NCBI GenBank assembly: GCA_029582155.1
Contig: CM055896.1
Coordinates: 5,251,598 to 5,315,597, forward strand
DNA length: 64,000 nucleotides
From: Panopea generosa
Lineage: Eukaryota; Mollusca; Bivalvia; Adapedonta; Hiatellidae
Reading direction: 5' to 3'
Shown: in pieces, positions 1-12,990 of the stretch
Layout: every line of letters begins with the position of its first letter
How positions within the stretch are numbered: position 1 is the first letter of the stretch
Translations under genes and position numbers: made by a program
Notes under the pieces: generated by a model
Database searches by the model: none
What the model was told of the DNA's origin: nothing
What the model saw: only the letters and a program-made list of their open reading frames with translations

Positions 1-548
1 TAACATCTTATTGATCAATTTTTATCCCCGATCAAATATGACGTGCCTCTGTTTTAAAATTGAGCAAATATGCAATAACTAAAGAATTCATAATACTTTT
101 TATTATGATCATAGTGTTTTAGTGGATACAAACAAAAGCTTATTGTCATTCAACTTTAAATCTGATGATAAAATACATATAGATTTAAAACTGGAAAACG
201 TGCCACTAAAATATATGTTTATATGTATTACCGGAGCAGCCTTTTAAACATTAAATGAAAAATGTCCTTTATAAAAGTATAGAATAAAATATATTCCCCA
301 TTGTTCTTAAAAATAAATACATTCAAGAAATGATTGATACATTAAGACACTTTTTTATAAACATTTATACAAACGTGAGTAATTTTTTATTCCATGTTTT
401 CCTAGCTTAATTGAAAGTAAATTCGATAAAATATAATTCGTTGCAATTCCCGACGATATATATCCTCCCAATATAAACAAAATCAAATTACAGCATGTTA
501 TTAAGTATATTAAGTACAATCAATCTATACAAATCCGACCAGTTTTAC
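1..548. other. Intron, no feature recognised
   Basis: AT-rich sequence following the donor of the 549-686 exon. I see no further EGF-like exon, repeat array or transposon signature here. Confidence 0.6.
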
Positions 549-686
549 CTGTTGTGCAGTTATCAAACATATATCCTGCGGAACATCCATGGCTACATGT
601 ACCAGTAATCCTATCGCATGTCGTTTTGTCTTTACAGTTACCGCATCTGTTGTTACAGTTATATCCAAAGTATCCATCGGTGCAAG
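549..686 (-). CDS. EGF-like repeat exon (last in window)
   Basis: 46 codons, acceptor CTTTTAG, donor ACAG|GTAAAA, phase 1-1. It reads CTDGYFGYNCNNRCGNCKDK, then TTCDRITGTCSHGCSAGYMFDNC. The donor keeps phase 1, so further exons of the gene must lie beyond the left edge of the window. Confidence 0.85.
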
Positions 687-1316
687 CTAAAAGATGCACA
701 GATAAAATCATTTGTGTTAAATCAACATTTGTTATCCGATCAAACAAAGGAGGCTCGTTTTAATATAAAATAATTGCATATATTCCATGTTGCATCTAAC
801 CTATTATTCAAAGGTTGACACAGTGTGATACTGAATATAAAGATACAGTTAAACAAATATATCAGTGGAAATCAATACATATGCGCGATTCAAATTTAAA
901 GTCAATATTGCACAAGGACATTGCTATTCATAATCGATGGCAAATAAACGCCACGTCGAAACAAACTACAATCCTACATACAGGCATAACACAAATGGCT
1001 GTATCAAAGATCAATTATTTATTCTTCATTGACACATTCATTGCGCAAATGGGACTAGCATATTAGACACATACCATATCGTTACCGATTAAAGCAATTC
1101 GTGAACTTATTTTCGATAACTCAATTTTATGTTTGATTTACTTTCTTACCAATATTGCGTGGTGAGACCCAACAGTTAAAATAAAACAACAAAATAAACA
1201 ATTAAAATAATTAAAACAAACTCTTGGTTTTGCACTGATTAAATATATTTACACAATACTGCGTTGGATGTAAATAGATTTATGTTATTTCTGATGTCAA
1301 GTAACCTACTACCTAC

Positions 1317-1457
1317 TTATATTGCAAAGTACGCCCGTATAGCCCCGATCACAACCTTCTGCACACCTGCCGTCAGTTATATTACATGTTTGGTTGTTTC
1401 TACAGTTGCCACTGCAGTTGAAGGAGCAATGGAGTCCATAATGTCCAGGATAGCAAG
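1317..1457 (-). CDS. EGF-like repeat exon
   Basis: 47 codons, acceptor TTAAAG, donor ATAA|GTAGGT, phase 1-1. It reads CYPGHYGLHCSFNCSGNCRN, then QTCNITDGRCAEGCDRGYTGVLC. The SGNC spacing is one residue longer than in its neighbours. Sequons NCS and NIT are present. Confidence 0.85.
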
Positions 1458-1912
1458 CTTTAAAATATAAGCATTTGTAAAAACAAACGTGGTCAAGTAT
1501 TGTGTGTTCAGTCCTAGATTTAGGACAATTTGTTTATTTAAACAATTTATATTGTAGTGCATAGTTCTCATTCATTACACACATTCATTCACAATGTCCA
1601 ATGAGTGTTGGTCTGGAAACTCACTAAATAATCATTCAATAGGAAATTGCAAATTTACAACATCAATAAACAGTGCTGGAAATGTCTGTTCTTGTTTATA
1701 TCATGCTGGAAAAAACATGTACCTTAACTGTTATCAACAAACTTTAGAATAGAAACTAAATGTCACGTAAAAGATCTTAAATATTTAACTTCAAGTCACT
1801 ACTTAACTATAAAGGATTATAAACACACTTATATTGCTTATGGTTCAAATTGCTATATAGCTAGAATGTTATGAATATACGCAGTTCCAAATGTAATTAT
1901 GTGCATACTTAC

Positions 1913-2047
1913 GCATCTTACAAATCGGTCCTGTATACCCCGCTGCACAATCAGTACAGTTTCCTTTTTCCTTATTACAAGGGCTAGCATCTAGACAATG
2001 TCCACACTCATTCCCACAATTAATACCATAGTGCCCATACTCACACG
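1913..2047 (-). CDS. EGF-like repeat exon
   Basis: 45 codons, acceptor GTTTAG, donor ATGC|GTAAGT, phase 1-1. It reads CEYGHYGINCGNECGHCLDA, then C...KGNCTDCAAGYTGPIC, eight cysteines. It belongs to a second EGF subtype (x-CGHC-x core) that also includes the 549-686 exon (RCGNC). Confidence 0.85.
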
Positions 2048-2715
2048 CTAAACAAACAGTGTACAAGTGTTTACATTACGGGTTTAGTTAAAATAACAAT
2101 ATGAAATGTTGATTGGTAATCTTGTGTGCTAGAAGGTGACCAGAAACTATCCAGAAAGTGGACTCACAGTGCAAAAATACAAGCCCATGCCGCCATTGTC
2201 ATAACATGTGCAAATATATGTGGTTATTAGTTTAAATGCGTGTACTTTGCTATTATATATGTGAAGAAAATCATCCATTTTTTATGTAGACTATCACAAG
2301 CAGTTAACAACAATTACTAACAAAGTTACTAAATGTGTTTCTTTACACCATCATGTGCATGGCTTACACACCATATCATTATTTGCATATGCAGGGTGTG
2401 CATTGTATAGTTTTTCTAAATGAAATATAGTAATGTTGTTAACATCGATAATAATATATAATTGGTACGTAAATAAAGATTAAATCAAAGACATGAAATA
2501 TATATATGCTCGGCCTTGATTGTGCACGTATTTCAAAATGACTGCTGCCTATCTATAGAAGCTATCAAGCGATCTCGTTCTGCCGATCAATTAAAAAGAG
2601 ATTGTATCAGACTGAGTGTAAAAGGGATATCCTACTATTTACTAAAATGTACAGAATTCTCACTTATTAAACACGATACGCACGATTCTATTTTGTCTAC
2701 CATATTATAATTTAC

Positions 2716-2847
2716 TGTTTGTGCAGGTCGAACCTTGGAAACCAGCGGAACAATTCCGAGGACATAGCCCGGACGTTTTGTTACACACATCAAAATCAAA
2801 ACAATGGCACTCTGTTTTACAGTCATCAAAAGTTCCATTATTGCATT
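2716..2847 (-). CDS. EGF-like exon, diverged sister of the tandem copies (copy 0)
   Basis: Same 44-codon module and splice borders as the amplified exon. I see two base changes, both amino-acid changing: Asp to Asn after the first cysteine, and Ser to Phe (CHCFDFDV instead of CHCFDSDV). Its flanks, including an L1-like LINE fragment on the right, are homologous to unit 1 but clearly more diverged, so it predates the main amplification. Confidence 0.85.
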
Positions 2848-3304
2848 CTGAAATCATCGGTAGAATTGTTTGATATTATACTACAAAACTGAATGTTGTA
2901 TTTAAAAAAAGATGAAAAAAGATTGTTTGTTTATAGAGAATTCAATTGTAGTTTGCTGTTACTGAACGGTAATTGGCAAAGAGGAATGTATTACGATTTT
3001 AGAACATTATTCCGAAATTCATACTTGTCGATGATGTTGCTAGCCTTCGCAAAGTGACATTGATGATGTCAGCATAACACTGACGCCACCATTTGAGCTA
3101 ATATTTTATATTGTTGGAGAGGGGATGGAAATTAAGATATAAATGAATACAGTGCCTCCATTAACGCTGACCAATGCAACTTGCATGCACACATATTTCG
3201 CTTTTTTACCGGTACCTTACAAAACAACACTGCCATAACAATGAATAATACATTTTTTTTTGTTACGAACAACTTGGGTCTCTGCATATATATTTTAGTG
3301 CGTA

Positions 3305-4145
3305 TCTAAAATGATGAGTAATATGTCAGTTATATCTATGAATGTACAGGGTCTTGGAGATAAAAATAAGCGGCAAGATACATTTGAATTTCTCAAAAGT
3401 AAACAATATTCAATTTTTTTCTTCAAGACACTCATTTTACTGATACAGATATACCTTTTATATGTACTCAGTGGGGTAATGAATATTTTTTAGATTGTTT
3501 TCTAGCCAATCTAGACGTATAGTATTATTATTAACAACAATTCTGAATTCGAAGTACATTCAGTGGAAACAGACCAAAATAGAAATAAAATTATATTAGA
3601 TACAACTTGATGTATTAAAAAATTAAACTGATAAACATCTATGGCCCAAATAGATCCTATTTTCTATGATAATCTGAAGGAGAATATTTATGCAACTGAT
3701 TCTTTAACCATCATTGCTGGAGACTTCAATGTAGCTCTGGATCATAATATAGACTGTTTTGAATACATTAATATAATTAATCCTAATGATCGAAAAAATC
3801 TTCAAGATTTGTTTATTGAATGTTATTTGATAGATTGTTGGCGCGACCAACATTTAGAAGAAAAAAAGTTCACATGGTTTTAAAAAATCTCTCAAAAGAA
3901 AGCAAGACTTGACTACTTTTAATCTCAGCATGTATAATGATGAATATTAATACTGTAGATGTAAAACCAGGATATATAACTTATTCGCTTAATACTAGAA
4001 TTTGGAAAATTTGAAAAGGGAAAATCATATTGGAAATACAACAATTCACTTTTAAAAGATATAAACTACATTGATAAAATAAATAAAGAATACAATAAAC
4101 TGCGTAAAATTACAATACGCTAAAGAGACTTTTAATAATGATACC
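3305..4145 (+). mobile_element. L1-like LINE fragment, endonuclease part (decayed)
   Basis: Translation of 3311 onward gives MSVISMNVQGLGDKNKRQDT and FEFLKSKQ, the N-terminal start of an L1-type APE endonuclease (family form: SxNVNGL.d..KR). A piece starting at 3641 holds LTIIAGDFNVALD, the catalytic GDFN motif. Frames are broken by stops and small indels. It is on the opposite strand to the host gene, in its intron. Confidence 0.8.
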
Positions 4146-4325
4146 ATTGATTAATTTATTCTGAAATATCAAAATGCACGGAATGAGAAATTTATTAGGA
4201 TTCGGGCTTTTCAGAGTGTTTAAAACTCTATTGAAAATATGCTTTTGTTTGAAAACAATAGAAACGATTAAACAATCGTTTCTAATAGTCAGACATATAT
4301 TTCGTCAATTCTCTATTTAATTTAC

Positions 4326-4457
4326 CTTTTGTGCATGTAGATCCTTGGTAACCGGCAGAGCAGTTACCTGGACATTCTCCATTTGTTTTATTACACACAT
4401 CAGTACCAAAACAGTGACAATACTGGGAACAATTACCATACGTTCTATCATCGCATT
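4326..4457 (-). CDS. EGF-like repeat exon
   Basis: 44 codons, acceptor ending TAG, donor AAAG|GTAAAT, phase 1-1. It reads CDDRTYGNCSQYCHCFGTDV, then CNKTNGECPGNCSAGYQGSTC. The second half is close to the amplified exon (CNKTSGLCPRNCSAGFQGSTC), making it the nearest unamplified paralogue apart from the copy at 2716-2847. Confidence 0.85.
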
Positions 4458-4668
4458 CTAAAAATAAACAACATCAGCAAAATGTTATTTAATTTGAAAC
4501 TAGTTTTATCTTCAAGTATCAGGAGTGTTTGCGGCTATTAATATTTTGAGAACACTTGCATTGAATTAATATCACGTAAATTTTTATATTGGCTCTCACA
4601 TGTGTAAATTACTATCACTTGTTTTATATATATGCATAAAGTTCGTATATTGATTACGTATATAAGAA

Positions 4669-4911
4669 GGTCCTCCGTGGCCGAAGGGGTCTAGCACGCC
4701 GTCTCAAGATCACCTACTTCTCTCAGCTGCGGTCATAGGTTCCAGTCCCGCTCGGTCCAAAACCATTTTAACAGAAAGTTTGCCAGATACTTGCGAAGGT
4801 CAGCAGTTTTATTCAGTTTAAGTATGAGGTTTTCTTCCACCAATAAAACTTGATATGCAGTATTTAACCTGAAATTTGTTGAAAATTGCGTTAAACCCCA
4901 TCAAAAATACG
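4669..4911 (+). mobile_element. tRNA-derived SINE
   Basis: The head GGTCCTCCGTGGCCGAAGGG, with TAGCACGCCGTC and GGTTCCAGTCCCGCTCGGTCC, has the A and B boxes of a class II (Ser/Leu-like) tRNA. It is followed by an unrelated body ending GCGTTAAACCCCATCAAAAAT, as in mollusc SINEs. It lies in the intron between the exons at 5009 and 4457. Confidence 0.75.
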
Positions 4912-5008
4912 TGTATTTCATCAGTCAATGTGTCCGTTAGATTCTACTTCACCTTTTGATAAAATACCTTCTTATGTTTATTTCAACCTGAAACAATGTG
5001 TCACTTAC

Positions 5009-5140
5009 GGTTTGTACATGTTGGTCCATAATAGCCAAATGAACAGTTTTTTGGGCAGACACCTGACACCTTGTCGCACACATCGTTGTTGAAACAATGG
5101 CACTCTTTAACACAGTCACCGAATTTACCATTAGGACAAG
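5009..5140 (-). CDS. EGF-like repeat exon
   Basis: 44 codons, acceptor AATTTCAG, donor AACC|GTAAGT, phase 1-1. It reads CPNGKFGDCVKECHCFNNDV, then C...SGVCPKNCSFGYYGPTC, with the same cysteine spacing as the amplified exons and a similar core (ECHCF..DVC). It looks like an older duplicate of the same ancestral exon. Confidence 0.85.
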
Positions 5141-6469
5141 CTGAAATTATAATGGTCAACTCATCAGACATACCTCTTAAAGACGCCTAAATGACTTACA
5201 CACTTAACCCTTAAACGAAATATTGTATCTTTAATGCACAAATGTAAACATGTTTTTTTTTATTTATGCAATAAAACGGTTTTTAATGTGTATATATTTC
5301 GTAGAATACCGTTTTTAAAGCACCGTCTGTCACGTGACTTCACATTACAATTGACAATGTAGTTATACTAACGGTATATACATTTGCAAATACATTCTTT
5401 TAAAACAGACATATACCGTTGACAAAGTGTAATAATCATTTGTTCAAAACATTTAAACAAAACATAGCAGGAAACTTCAAAATTAACATGTTTACTGACA
5501 ATATGTAATTAAAAGTACAATAATAACTAAATAAATGAAGAAACATTTATATTATTATCAATATTTCATACCTAACGTATTATATTTATAGGCGAGAATA
5601 TACATAATATACAAAAAAAAAACACACCAACGAATAAAAAAACGACAGACGATAACTAATATTTGCAATAAACACTTTTTAAAAAACAACTACTACTTTG
5701 TTAGGTTTATACGTTATGATGCATTAGTAGATGTCAAAATATTAATTGCCATTAGTATTGACGCTACAGGAGATATCACTATCAATTCAGCGTTGGAAAA
5801 AACAGAAATTCAAAGTCAAACGCCGGAGATAACTGGTACATGCAATAGAACAGGTAAGATATTTTTAAATTCAGGCATGCATTCGTGGCGCAGACGTTGA
5901 AAATTAGTCACGTTTTTTGAATTTGAAACAATGGTGCAGCAAATGCTATTGGATTGTTAATCAAAGCAAATCGTAAACGATACAGAATACAGGCAGTCAA
6001 TGTAAAACGTCGCATTACGTTGTTACAAGAAACTCGTGTTTACCATATTCACAGAGCATCGCACAATACGTTTTTGTTACTAGTTAGATTATTAGTATAA
6101 ATTCAACAATAAATGTACATCCTTATAGTTTTATTTGTATATTACATGTAAGCAAAATATAGGTCATGCATATATATCTCGTTCCTTTATTAATAAAATA
6201 TTTTCGATTGTTAGCAGTGTTCATGTCGATGCTTTAGCAAGATTTTCAAGCAACAGCAACGTTAGGTTTTAAGAGGAAGCTTTTCACCGTGGGTTACTGT
6301 ATATTTAAGTGATTTTTAAGCCGATTAGTAAGTGTTGGATCGCAACTGGTGTATGGAACTAGTTGCTATGACATATACTACCAAACATGAATGGCTGTAT
6401 TAATGACCAGCTATTACAATGACGCTGGACGCAAACGCCAGTTTATAACGAGCACCGTGTATGTGAAAG
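5141..6469. other. Intron, no feature recognised
   Basis: AT-rich sequence with homopolymer runs between the 5009-5140 exon and the homologous flank of unit 1. I see no exon with EGF cysteine spacing and no clear transposon motif. Confidence 0.5.
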
Positions 6470-6889
6470 TTGTTAGTTTGAATGCGTGTAATTTGCTATT
6501 ATATATGTGAAGAAAATCATTCGTTTATATGTAAACTATCACAAGCGGTTACCAACAATTGTAAGTTACAAAATTTGTTCCTTTACACCACCATGTGCAT
6601 GGCTTACACACCATATCATTATTTGCATATGTGCAAGGTGTGTATTGTATAGTTTTTTCTAAAAGAAAGTTTTTTATTTAGTAATGTTGTTTACATTGAT
6701 AATGATATACGATTGGAGCTTAAATAAAGATTAAATCAAAGACATGAAATATACATATCAATTATTTCAATATCTAGTATCATATTATAAATGATTGCCG
6801 CATTTGGTATATTTTCTCGGCCTTGATCGTGCATGTTTTTCAAAATGACTGCTGCCTATCTATAGGAACTATCAAGCAGTGTTGCTCTG

Positions 6890-8923
6890 CCGATCAATTA
6901 AGAAAAGATTGTATCAGTGTAAAAGGGATATCCTATTATTTACCAAAGTGTACAAAATGCTCACTTATTATACACAATACGAACGATTCTATTTTGTTCC
7001 ACCATATTATAACTTACTGTTTGTGCAGGTCGAACCTTGGAAACCAGCGGAACAATTCCGAGGACATAGCCCGGACGTTTTGTTACACACATCAGAATCA
7101 AAACAATGGCACTCTGTTTTACAGTCATCAAAAGTTCCATTATCGCATTCTGAAATCATAAGTAAAATTGTTTGATATTATGATACACGACTGAATGTTG
7201 TATTTGAAAAAAAGATAAAAAAAACAATTGTATGTTTATAGATAATTCAAATGTAGTTTTCTGTTACTGAACGGTTATTCACAAACAGGGATATATTACG
7301 ATTTTAGTACATTATTCCGGAATTCATACTTGTCGATGATGCCGCTAGCCTTTGCAAAGTGATATTGATAATGTCAGCATAACACTGACGCCACCATTAG
7401 TGCAAATATTTTAATATTTTATCATGATGGAGAGGGGATGGAAATTTAGAGATAAATGTATACAATACATCCATTAACGCTGATCAATGCAACTTGTATG
7501 CACATAGATTTCGCCTTTTTACCGGTACCTTACATACAATGTAACACTACTGCCAAAACATTGAATAATACATTTTTTGTTCAACTTGGCATATATTATT
7601 TTTTTAGTGCATATCTAAAATGACGAGTAATATTTCAATTATATCTATGAATGAACAGGGTGTTGGAGATAAAAAATAAGCGACAAGACACATTTGAATT
7701 TCTCAAAAATAAACAATATTTAATTTATTTTCTTTTATACGTACTCAGTGGGATAATAAATTTTTTTTAGAATTTTTTTCTAGCCAATCTAGAGGTGTGG
7801 CTATTCTTATTAACAACAATTTTGAATTCAAAGTATATTCTGTGGAAACAGACCAAAATGGAAATAAAATTATGTTAGATACAACTTGATGTAATAAAAA
7901 AATTAAACTTATAAACATCTATGGCCCAAATAGAGATGATCCTATTTTCTATGATAACCTGAAGGAGAATATTTTAGCAACTGATTCTTTAACCATCATT
8001 GCCGGAGACTTCGCCCTGGACCCTGATATAGACTGTTTTTGAATACATTAATATAAATAATCCTAATGCTCGAAAAAGTCTTCAATATTTATTGATTGAA
8101 TGTAATTTGACAGATTGTTGGTGCAATCAACATTTAGAAGGAAAACAGTTCACATGGTTTAAAAAAACTTTCAAAAGAAAACAAGACTTGACTTCTTTTA
8201 TCTCAACATGTCTAATGATGGATGTTGATACTGTAGATATAAAACCAGGATATAGAACTTATTCGCTTAATACTATGATTTGGAAAATTTGAAAAAGGAA
8301 AATCATATTGGAAATTCCACAATTTCACTTTTAAAAGATATAAACTACATTGATAACATAAAGAATACAAAAAACCGCGTAAAATTTCAATACGCTAAAG
8401 AGACGTTTAATATTGATATAAATTATGTTCCGATTTTATATAAGCGATCAACTACTTTTAGAAGTGCTTTTATTTGATATTCGTGGAGTAACTATTTCCC
8501 ATTTTATTACATCAAACGACAAGACCAAACGGTAGCAATACTTTATAATGAAATTGAAAATCTACAAAAGGAATTCATACAAAATTATACTTTAATAGAA
8601 TAATAAAAATAATAAATTGATATAAGAGAGAAAAAAATGGGGATAAGAATAAGATCACGGGTAAAATTGGTGAAAAAAGGAGAAAATAACTAAAAGAAAT
8701 ATTTTTGCAATTTAGAAAATAGGATCTTTACATCAAAATCAATGTTAAAACTTCAGGCATCTAATGGTAACCTTTTCAAAACACAAAATGAAATACTTAA
8801 AGAAACGATAAACTTAAATGATACTTTTTTGCATTTAAATATATCAAAATTGAATGAAATTAAGAAAACATTACTTGATGGTCCGATTAAAAATAATGTC
8901 GGATGATAAAAGTCCCGGCTTTG
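6890..8923. repeat. Tandem unit 1 (2034 bp): EGF exon + LINE 5' half
   Basis: Runs from CCGATCAATTAAG in the intron left of the EGF exon to the LINE joint CCCGGCTTTG. It contains the exon at 7018-7149 (minus) and an L1-like LINE start at about 7620 (plus) with endonuclease remnants (IIAGDFA, CNLTDCWCNQHLEG). Unit 1 adjoins the ancestral left flank. Diagnostic variants: GAACAGGGTG near 7660 and GTGGGATAATAAA near 7750. Confidence 0.9.
7018..7149 (-). CDS. EGF-like exon, tandem copy 1
   Basis: Identical 132 bp EGF-like exon in repeat unit 1, the unit whose left side (from about 6470) still adjoins ancestral intron sequence also found beside the 2716-2847 exon. Borders and phase match the other copies. 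It is the last of the five amplified copies in transcript order. Confidence 0.8.
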
Positions 8924-10956
8924 CCGATCAATTTAGAAAAGATTGTATCAGTGTAAAAGGGATGTCCTATTATTTTCCAAAGTGTACAAAATGCTCACTT
9001 ATTATACACTATACGAACGATTCTACTTTTGTTCCACCATATTATAACTTACTGTTTGTGCAGGTCGAACCTTGGAAACCAGCGGAACAATTCCGAGGAC
9101 ATAGCCCGGACGTTTTGTTACACACATCAGAATCAAAACAATGGCACTCTGTTTTACAGTCATCAAAAGTTCCATTATCGCATTCTGAAATCATAAGTAG
9201 AATTGTTTGATATTATGATACACGACTGAATGTTGTATTTGAAAAAAAGATAAAAAAACAATTGTATGTTTATAGATAATTCAAATGTAGTTTTCTGTTA
9301 CTGAACGGTTATTCACAAACAGGGATATATTACGATTTTAGTACATTATTCCGGAATTCATACTTGTCGATGATGTCGCTAGCCTTTGCAAAGTGATATT
9401 GATAATGTCAGCATAACACTGACGCCACCATTAGTGTAAATATTTTAATATTTTATCATGATGGAGAGGGGATGGAAATTTAGAGATAAATGTATACAAT
9501 ACATCCATTAACGCTGATCAATGCAACTTGTATGCACATAGATTTCGCCTTTTTACCGGTACCTTACATACAATGTAACACTACTGCCAAAACAATGAAT
9601 AATACATTTTTTGTTCAACTTGGCATATATTATTTTTTTAGTGCATATCTAAAATGACGAGTAATATTTCAATTATATCTATGAATGAACATGATGTTGG
9701 AGATAAAAAATAAGCGACAAGACACATTTGAATTTCTCAAAAATAAACAATATTTAATTTATTTTCTTTTATACGTACTCAGTGGGGTAATGAATTTTTT
9801 TAGAATTTTTTTCTAGCCAATCTAGAGGTGTGGCTATTCTTATTAACAACAATTTTGAATTCAAAGTATATTCTGTGGAAACAGACCAAAATGGAAATAA
9901 AATTATGTTAGATACAACTTGATGTAATAAAAAAATTAAACTTATAAACATCTATGGCCCAAATAGAGATGATCCTATTTTCTATGATAACCTGAAGGAG
10001 AATATTTTAGCAACTGATTCTTTAACCATCATTGCCGGAGACTTCGCCCTGGACCCTAATATAGACTGTTTTTGAATACATTAATATAAATAATCCTAAT
10101 GCTCGAAAAAGTCTTCAATATTTATTGATTGAATGTAATTTGACAGATTGTTGGTGCAATCAACATTTAGAAGGAAAACAGTTCACATGGGTTAAAAAAA
10201 CTTTCAAAAGAAAGCAAGACTTGACTTCTTTAATCTCAACATGTCTAATGATGGATGTTGATACTGTAGATATAAAACCAGGATATAGAACTTATTCGCT
10301 TAATACTATGATTTGGAAAATTTGAAAAAGGAAAATCATATTGGAAATTCCACAATTTCACTTTTAAAAGATATAAACTACATTGATAATATAAAGAATA
10401 CAATAAACTGCGTAAAATTTCAATACGCTAAAGAGACGTTTAATATTGATATAAATTATGTTCCGATTTTATATAAGCGATCAACTACTTTTAGAAGTGC
10501 TTTTATTTGATATTCGTGGAGTAACTATTTCCCATTTTATTACATCAAACGACAAGACCAAACGGAAGCAATACTTTATAATGAAATTGAAAATCTACAA
10601 AAGGAATTCATACAAAATCATACTTTAATAGAATAATAAAAATAATAAATTGATATAAGAGAGAAAAAAATGGGGATAAGAATAAGATCACGGGTAAAAT
10701 TGGTGAAAAAAGGAGAAAATAACTAAAAGAAATATTTTTGCAATTTAGAAAATAGGATCTTTACATCAAAATCAATGTTACAACTTCAGGCATCTAATGG
10801 TCACCTTTTAAAAACACAAAATGAAATACTTAAAGAAACGATAAACTTAAATGATACTTTTTTGCATTTAAATATATCAAAATTGAATGAAATTAAGAAA
10901 ACATTACTTGATGGTCCGATTAAAAAATATGTCGGATGATAAAAGCCCCGGCTTTG
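8924..10956. repeat. Tandem unit 2 (2033 bp)
   Basis: Begins directly after the GGCTTTG|CCGATCA joint. It carries the exon at 9053-9184 and the LINE 5' half. Variants GAACATGATG (near 9690), GTGGGGTAATGAA (near 9785) and a Phe-to-Val change in the LINE reading are shared with unit 4 but not with units 1 and 3. Confidence 0.9.
9053..9184 (-). CDS. EGF-like exon, tandem copy 2
   Basis: Identical 132 bp EGF-like exon in repeat unit 2; acceptor, donor and phase as in the other copies. The adjoining intron shares private variants with unit 4, indicating that this copy and 13120-13251 descend from one duplication step. Confidence 0.8.
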
Positions 10957-12990
10957 CCGATCAATTAAGAAAAGATTGTATCAGTGTAAAAGGGATGTCC
11001 TATTATTTTCCAAAGTGTACAAAATGCTCATTTATTATACACAATACGAACGATTCTATTTTTGTTCCACCATATTATAACTTACTGTTTGTGCAGGTCG
11101 AACCTTGGAAACCAGCGGAACAATTCCGAGGACATAGCCCGGACGTTTTGTTACACACATCAGAATCAAAACAATGGCACTCTGTTTTACAGTCATCAAA
11201 AGTTCCATTATCGCATTCTGAAATCATAAGTAAAATTGTTTGATATTATGATACACGACTGAATGTTGTATTTGAAAAAAAGATAAAAAAAACAATTGTA
11301 TGTTTATAGATAATTCAAATGTAGTTTTCTGTTACTGAACGGTTATTCACAAACAGGGATATATTACGATTTTAGTACATTATTCCGGAATTCATACTTG
11401 TCGATGATGTCGCTAGCCTTTGCAAAGTGATATTGATAATGTCAGCATAACACTGACGCCACCATTAGTGCAAATATTTTAATATTTTATCATGATGGAG
11501 AGGGGATGGAAATTTAGAGATAAATGTATACAATACATCCATTAACGCTGATCAATGCAACTTGTATGCACATAGATTTCGCCTTTTTACCGGTACCTTA
11601 CATACAATGTAACACTACTGCCAAAACATTGAATAATACATTTTTTGTTCAACTTGGCATATATTATTTTTTTAGTGCATATCTAAAATGACGAGTAATA
11701 TTTCAATTATATCTATGAATGAACAGGGTGTTGGAGATAAAAAATAAGCGACAAGACACATTTGAATTTCTCAAAAATAAACAATATTTAATTTATTTTC
11801 TTTTATACGTACTCAGTGGGATAATAAATTTTTTTTAGAATTTTTTTCTAGCCAATCTAGAGGTGTGGCTATTCTTATTAACAACAATTTTGAATTCAAA
11901 GTATATTCTGTGGAAACAGACCAAAATGGAAATAAAATTATGTTAGATACAACTTGATGTAATAAAAAAATTAAACTTATAAACATCTATGGCCCAAATA
12001 GAGATGATCCTATTTTCTATGATAACCTGAAGGAGAATATTTTAGCAACTGATTCTTTAACCATCATTGCCGGAAACTTCGCCCTGGACCCTGATATAGA
12101 CTGTTTTTGAATACATTAATATAAATAATCCTAATGCTCGAAAAAGTCTTCAATATTTATTGATTGAATGTAATTTGACAGATTGTTGGTGCAATCAACA
12201 TTTAGAAGGAAAACAGTTCACATGGTTTAAAAAAACTTTCAAAAGAAAATAAGACTTGACTTCTTTTATCTCAACATGTCTAATGATGGATGTTGATACT
12301 GTAGATATAAAACCAGGATATAGAACTTATTCGCTTAATACTATGATTTGGAAAATTTGAAAAAGGAAAATCATATTGGAAATTCCACAATTTCACTTTT
12401 AAAAGATATAAACTACATTGATAATATAAAGAATACAAAAAACCGCGTAAAATTTCAATACGCTAAAGAGACGTTTAATATTGATATAAATTATGTTCCG
12501 ATTTTATATAAGCGATCAACTACTTTTAGAAGTGCTTTTATTTGATATTCGTGGAGTAACTATTTCCCATTTTATTACATCAAACGACAAGACCAAACGG
12601 TGCAATACTTTATAATGAAATTGAAAATCTACAAAAGGAATTCATACAAAATCATACCTTAATAGAATAATAAAAATAATAAATTGATATAAGAGAGAAA
12701 AAAATGGGGATAAGAATAAGATCACGGGTAAAATTGGTGAAAAAAGGAGAAAATAACTAAAAGAAATATTTTTGCAATTTAGAAAATAGGATCTTTACAT
12801 CAAAATCAATGTTAAAACTTCAGGCATCTAATGGTAACCTTTTAAAAACACAAGATGAAATACTTAAAGAAACGATAAACTTAAATGATACTTTTTTGCA
12901 TTTAAATATATCAAAATTGAATGAAATTAAGAAAACATTACTTGATGGTCCGATTAAAAATAATGTCGGATGATAAAAGTCCCGGCTTTG
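10957..12990. repeat. Tandem unit 3 (2034 bp)
   Basis: Same content: exon 11086-11217 and the LINE 5' half. It shares GAACAGGGTG and GTGGGATAATAAA with unit 1. It has a private stop in the LINE endonuclease near 12249 and GGAAACTTC instead of GGAGACTTC near 12073. Confidence 0.9.
11086..11217 (-). CDS. EGF-like exon, tandem copy 3
   Basis: Identical 132 bp EGF-like exon inside repeat unit 3, with intact acceptor and donor and phase 1-1. Joining it to the neighbouring copy yields a lysine codon (A + AA) between repeats, so the chain reads through as ...STCTN-K-CDNGTF.... Confidence 0.8.

Larger units (their letters stand above)
2216..4145. repeat. Older segmental copy: EGF exon plus L1-like LINE 5' fragment
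   Basis: This block is homologous to about 6470-8420: both start at TTAGTTT(A/G)AATGCGTGTA, contain the EGF exon and then the LINE endonuclease start. Homology fades near 4140, where the LINE here ends. Divergence is visibly greater than among units 1-5. The shared LINE insertion shows that the insertion preceded this duplication. Confidence 0.8.

Noticed and set aside
554..763. Plus-strand frames opposite EGF exons (554-763, 1264-1470, 2516-2710)
   Set aside because: The minus strand has the cysteine pattern, acceptor and donor; the plus frames have none.
8854..9210. 118-codon plus-strand open frames repeated at 8854, 10887, 12921 and 14956
   Set aside because: Each is a chimera: LINE reverse-transcriptase start (ending DDKSPG), then antisense translation of intron and of the EGF exon. 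They mark the array joints but are not genes.
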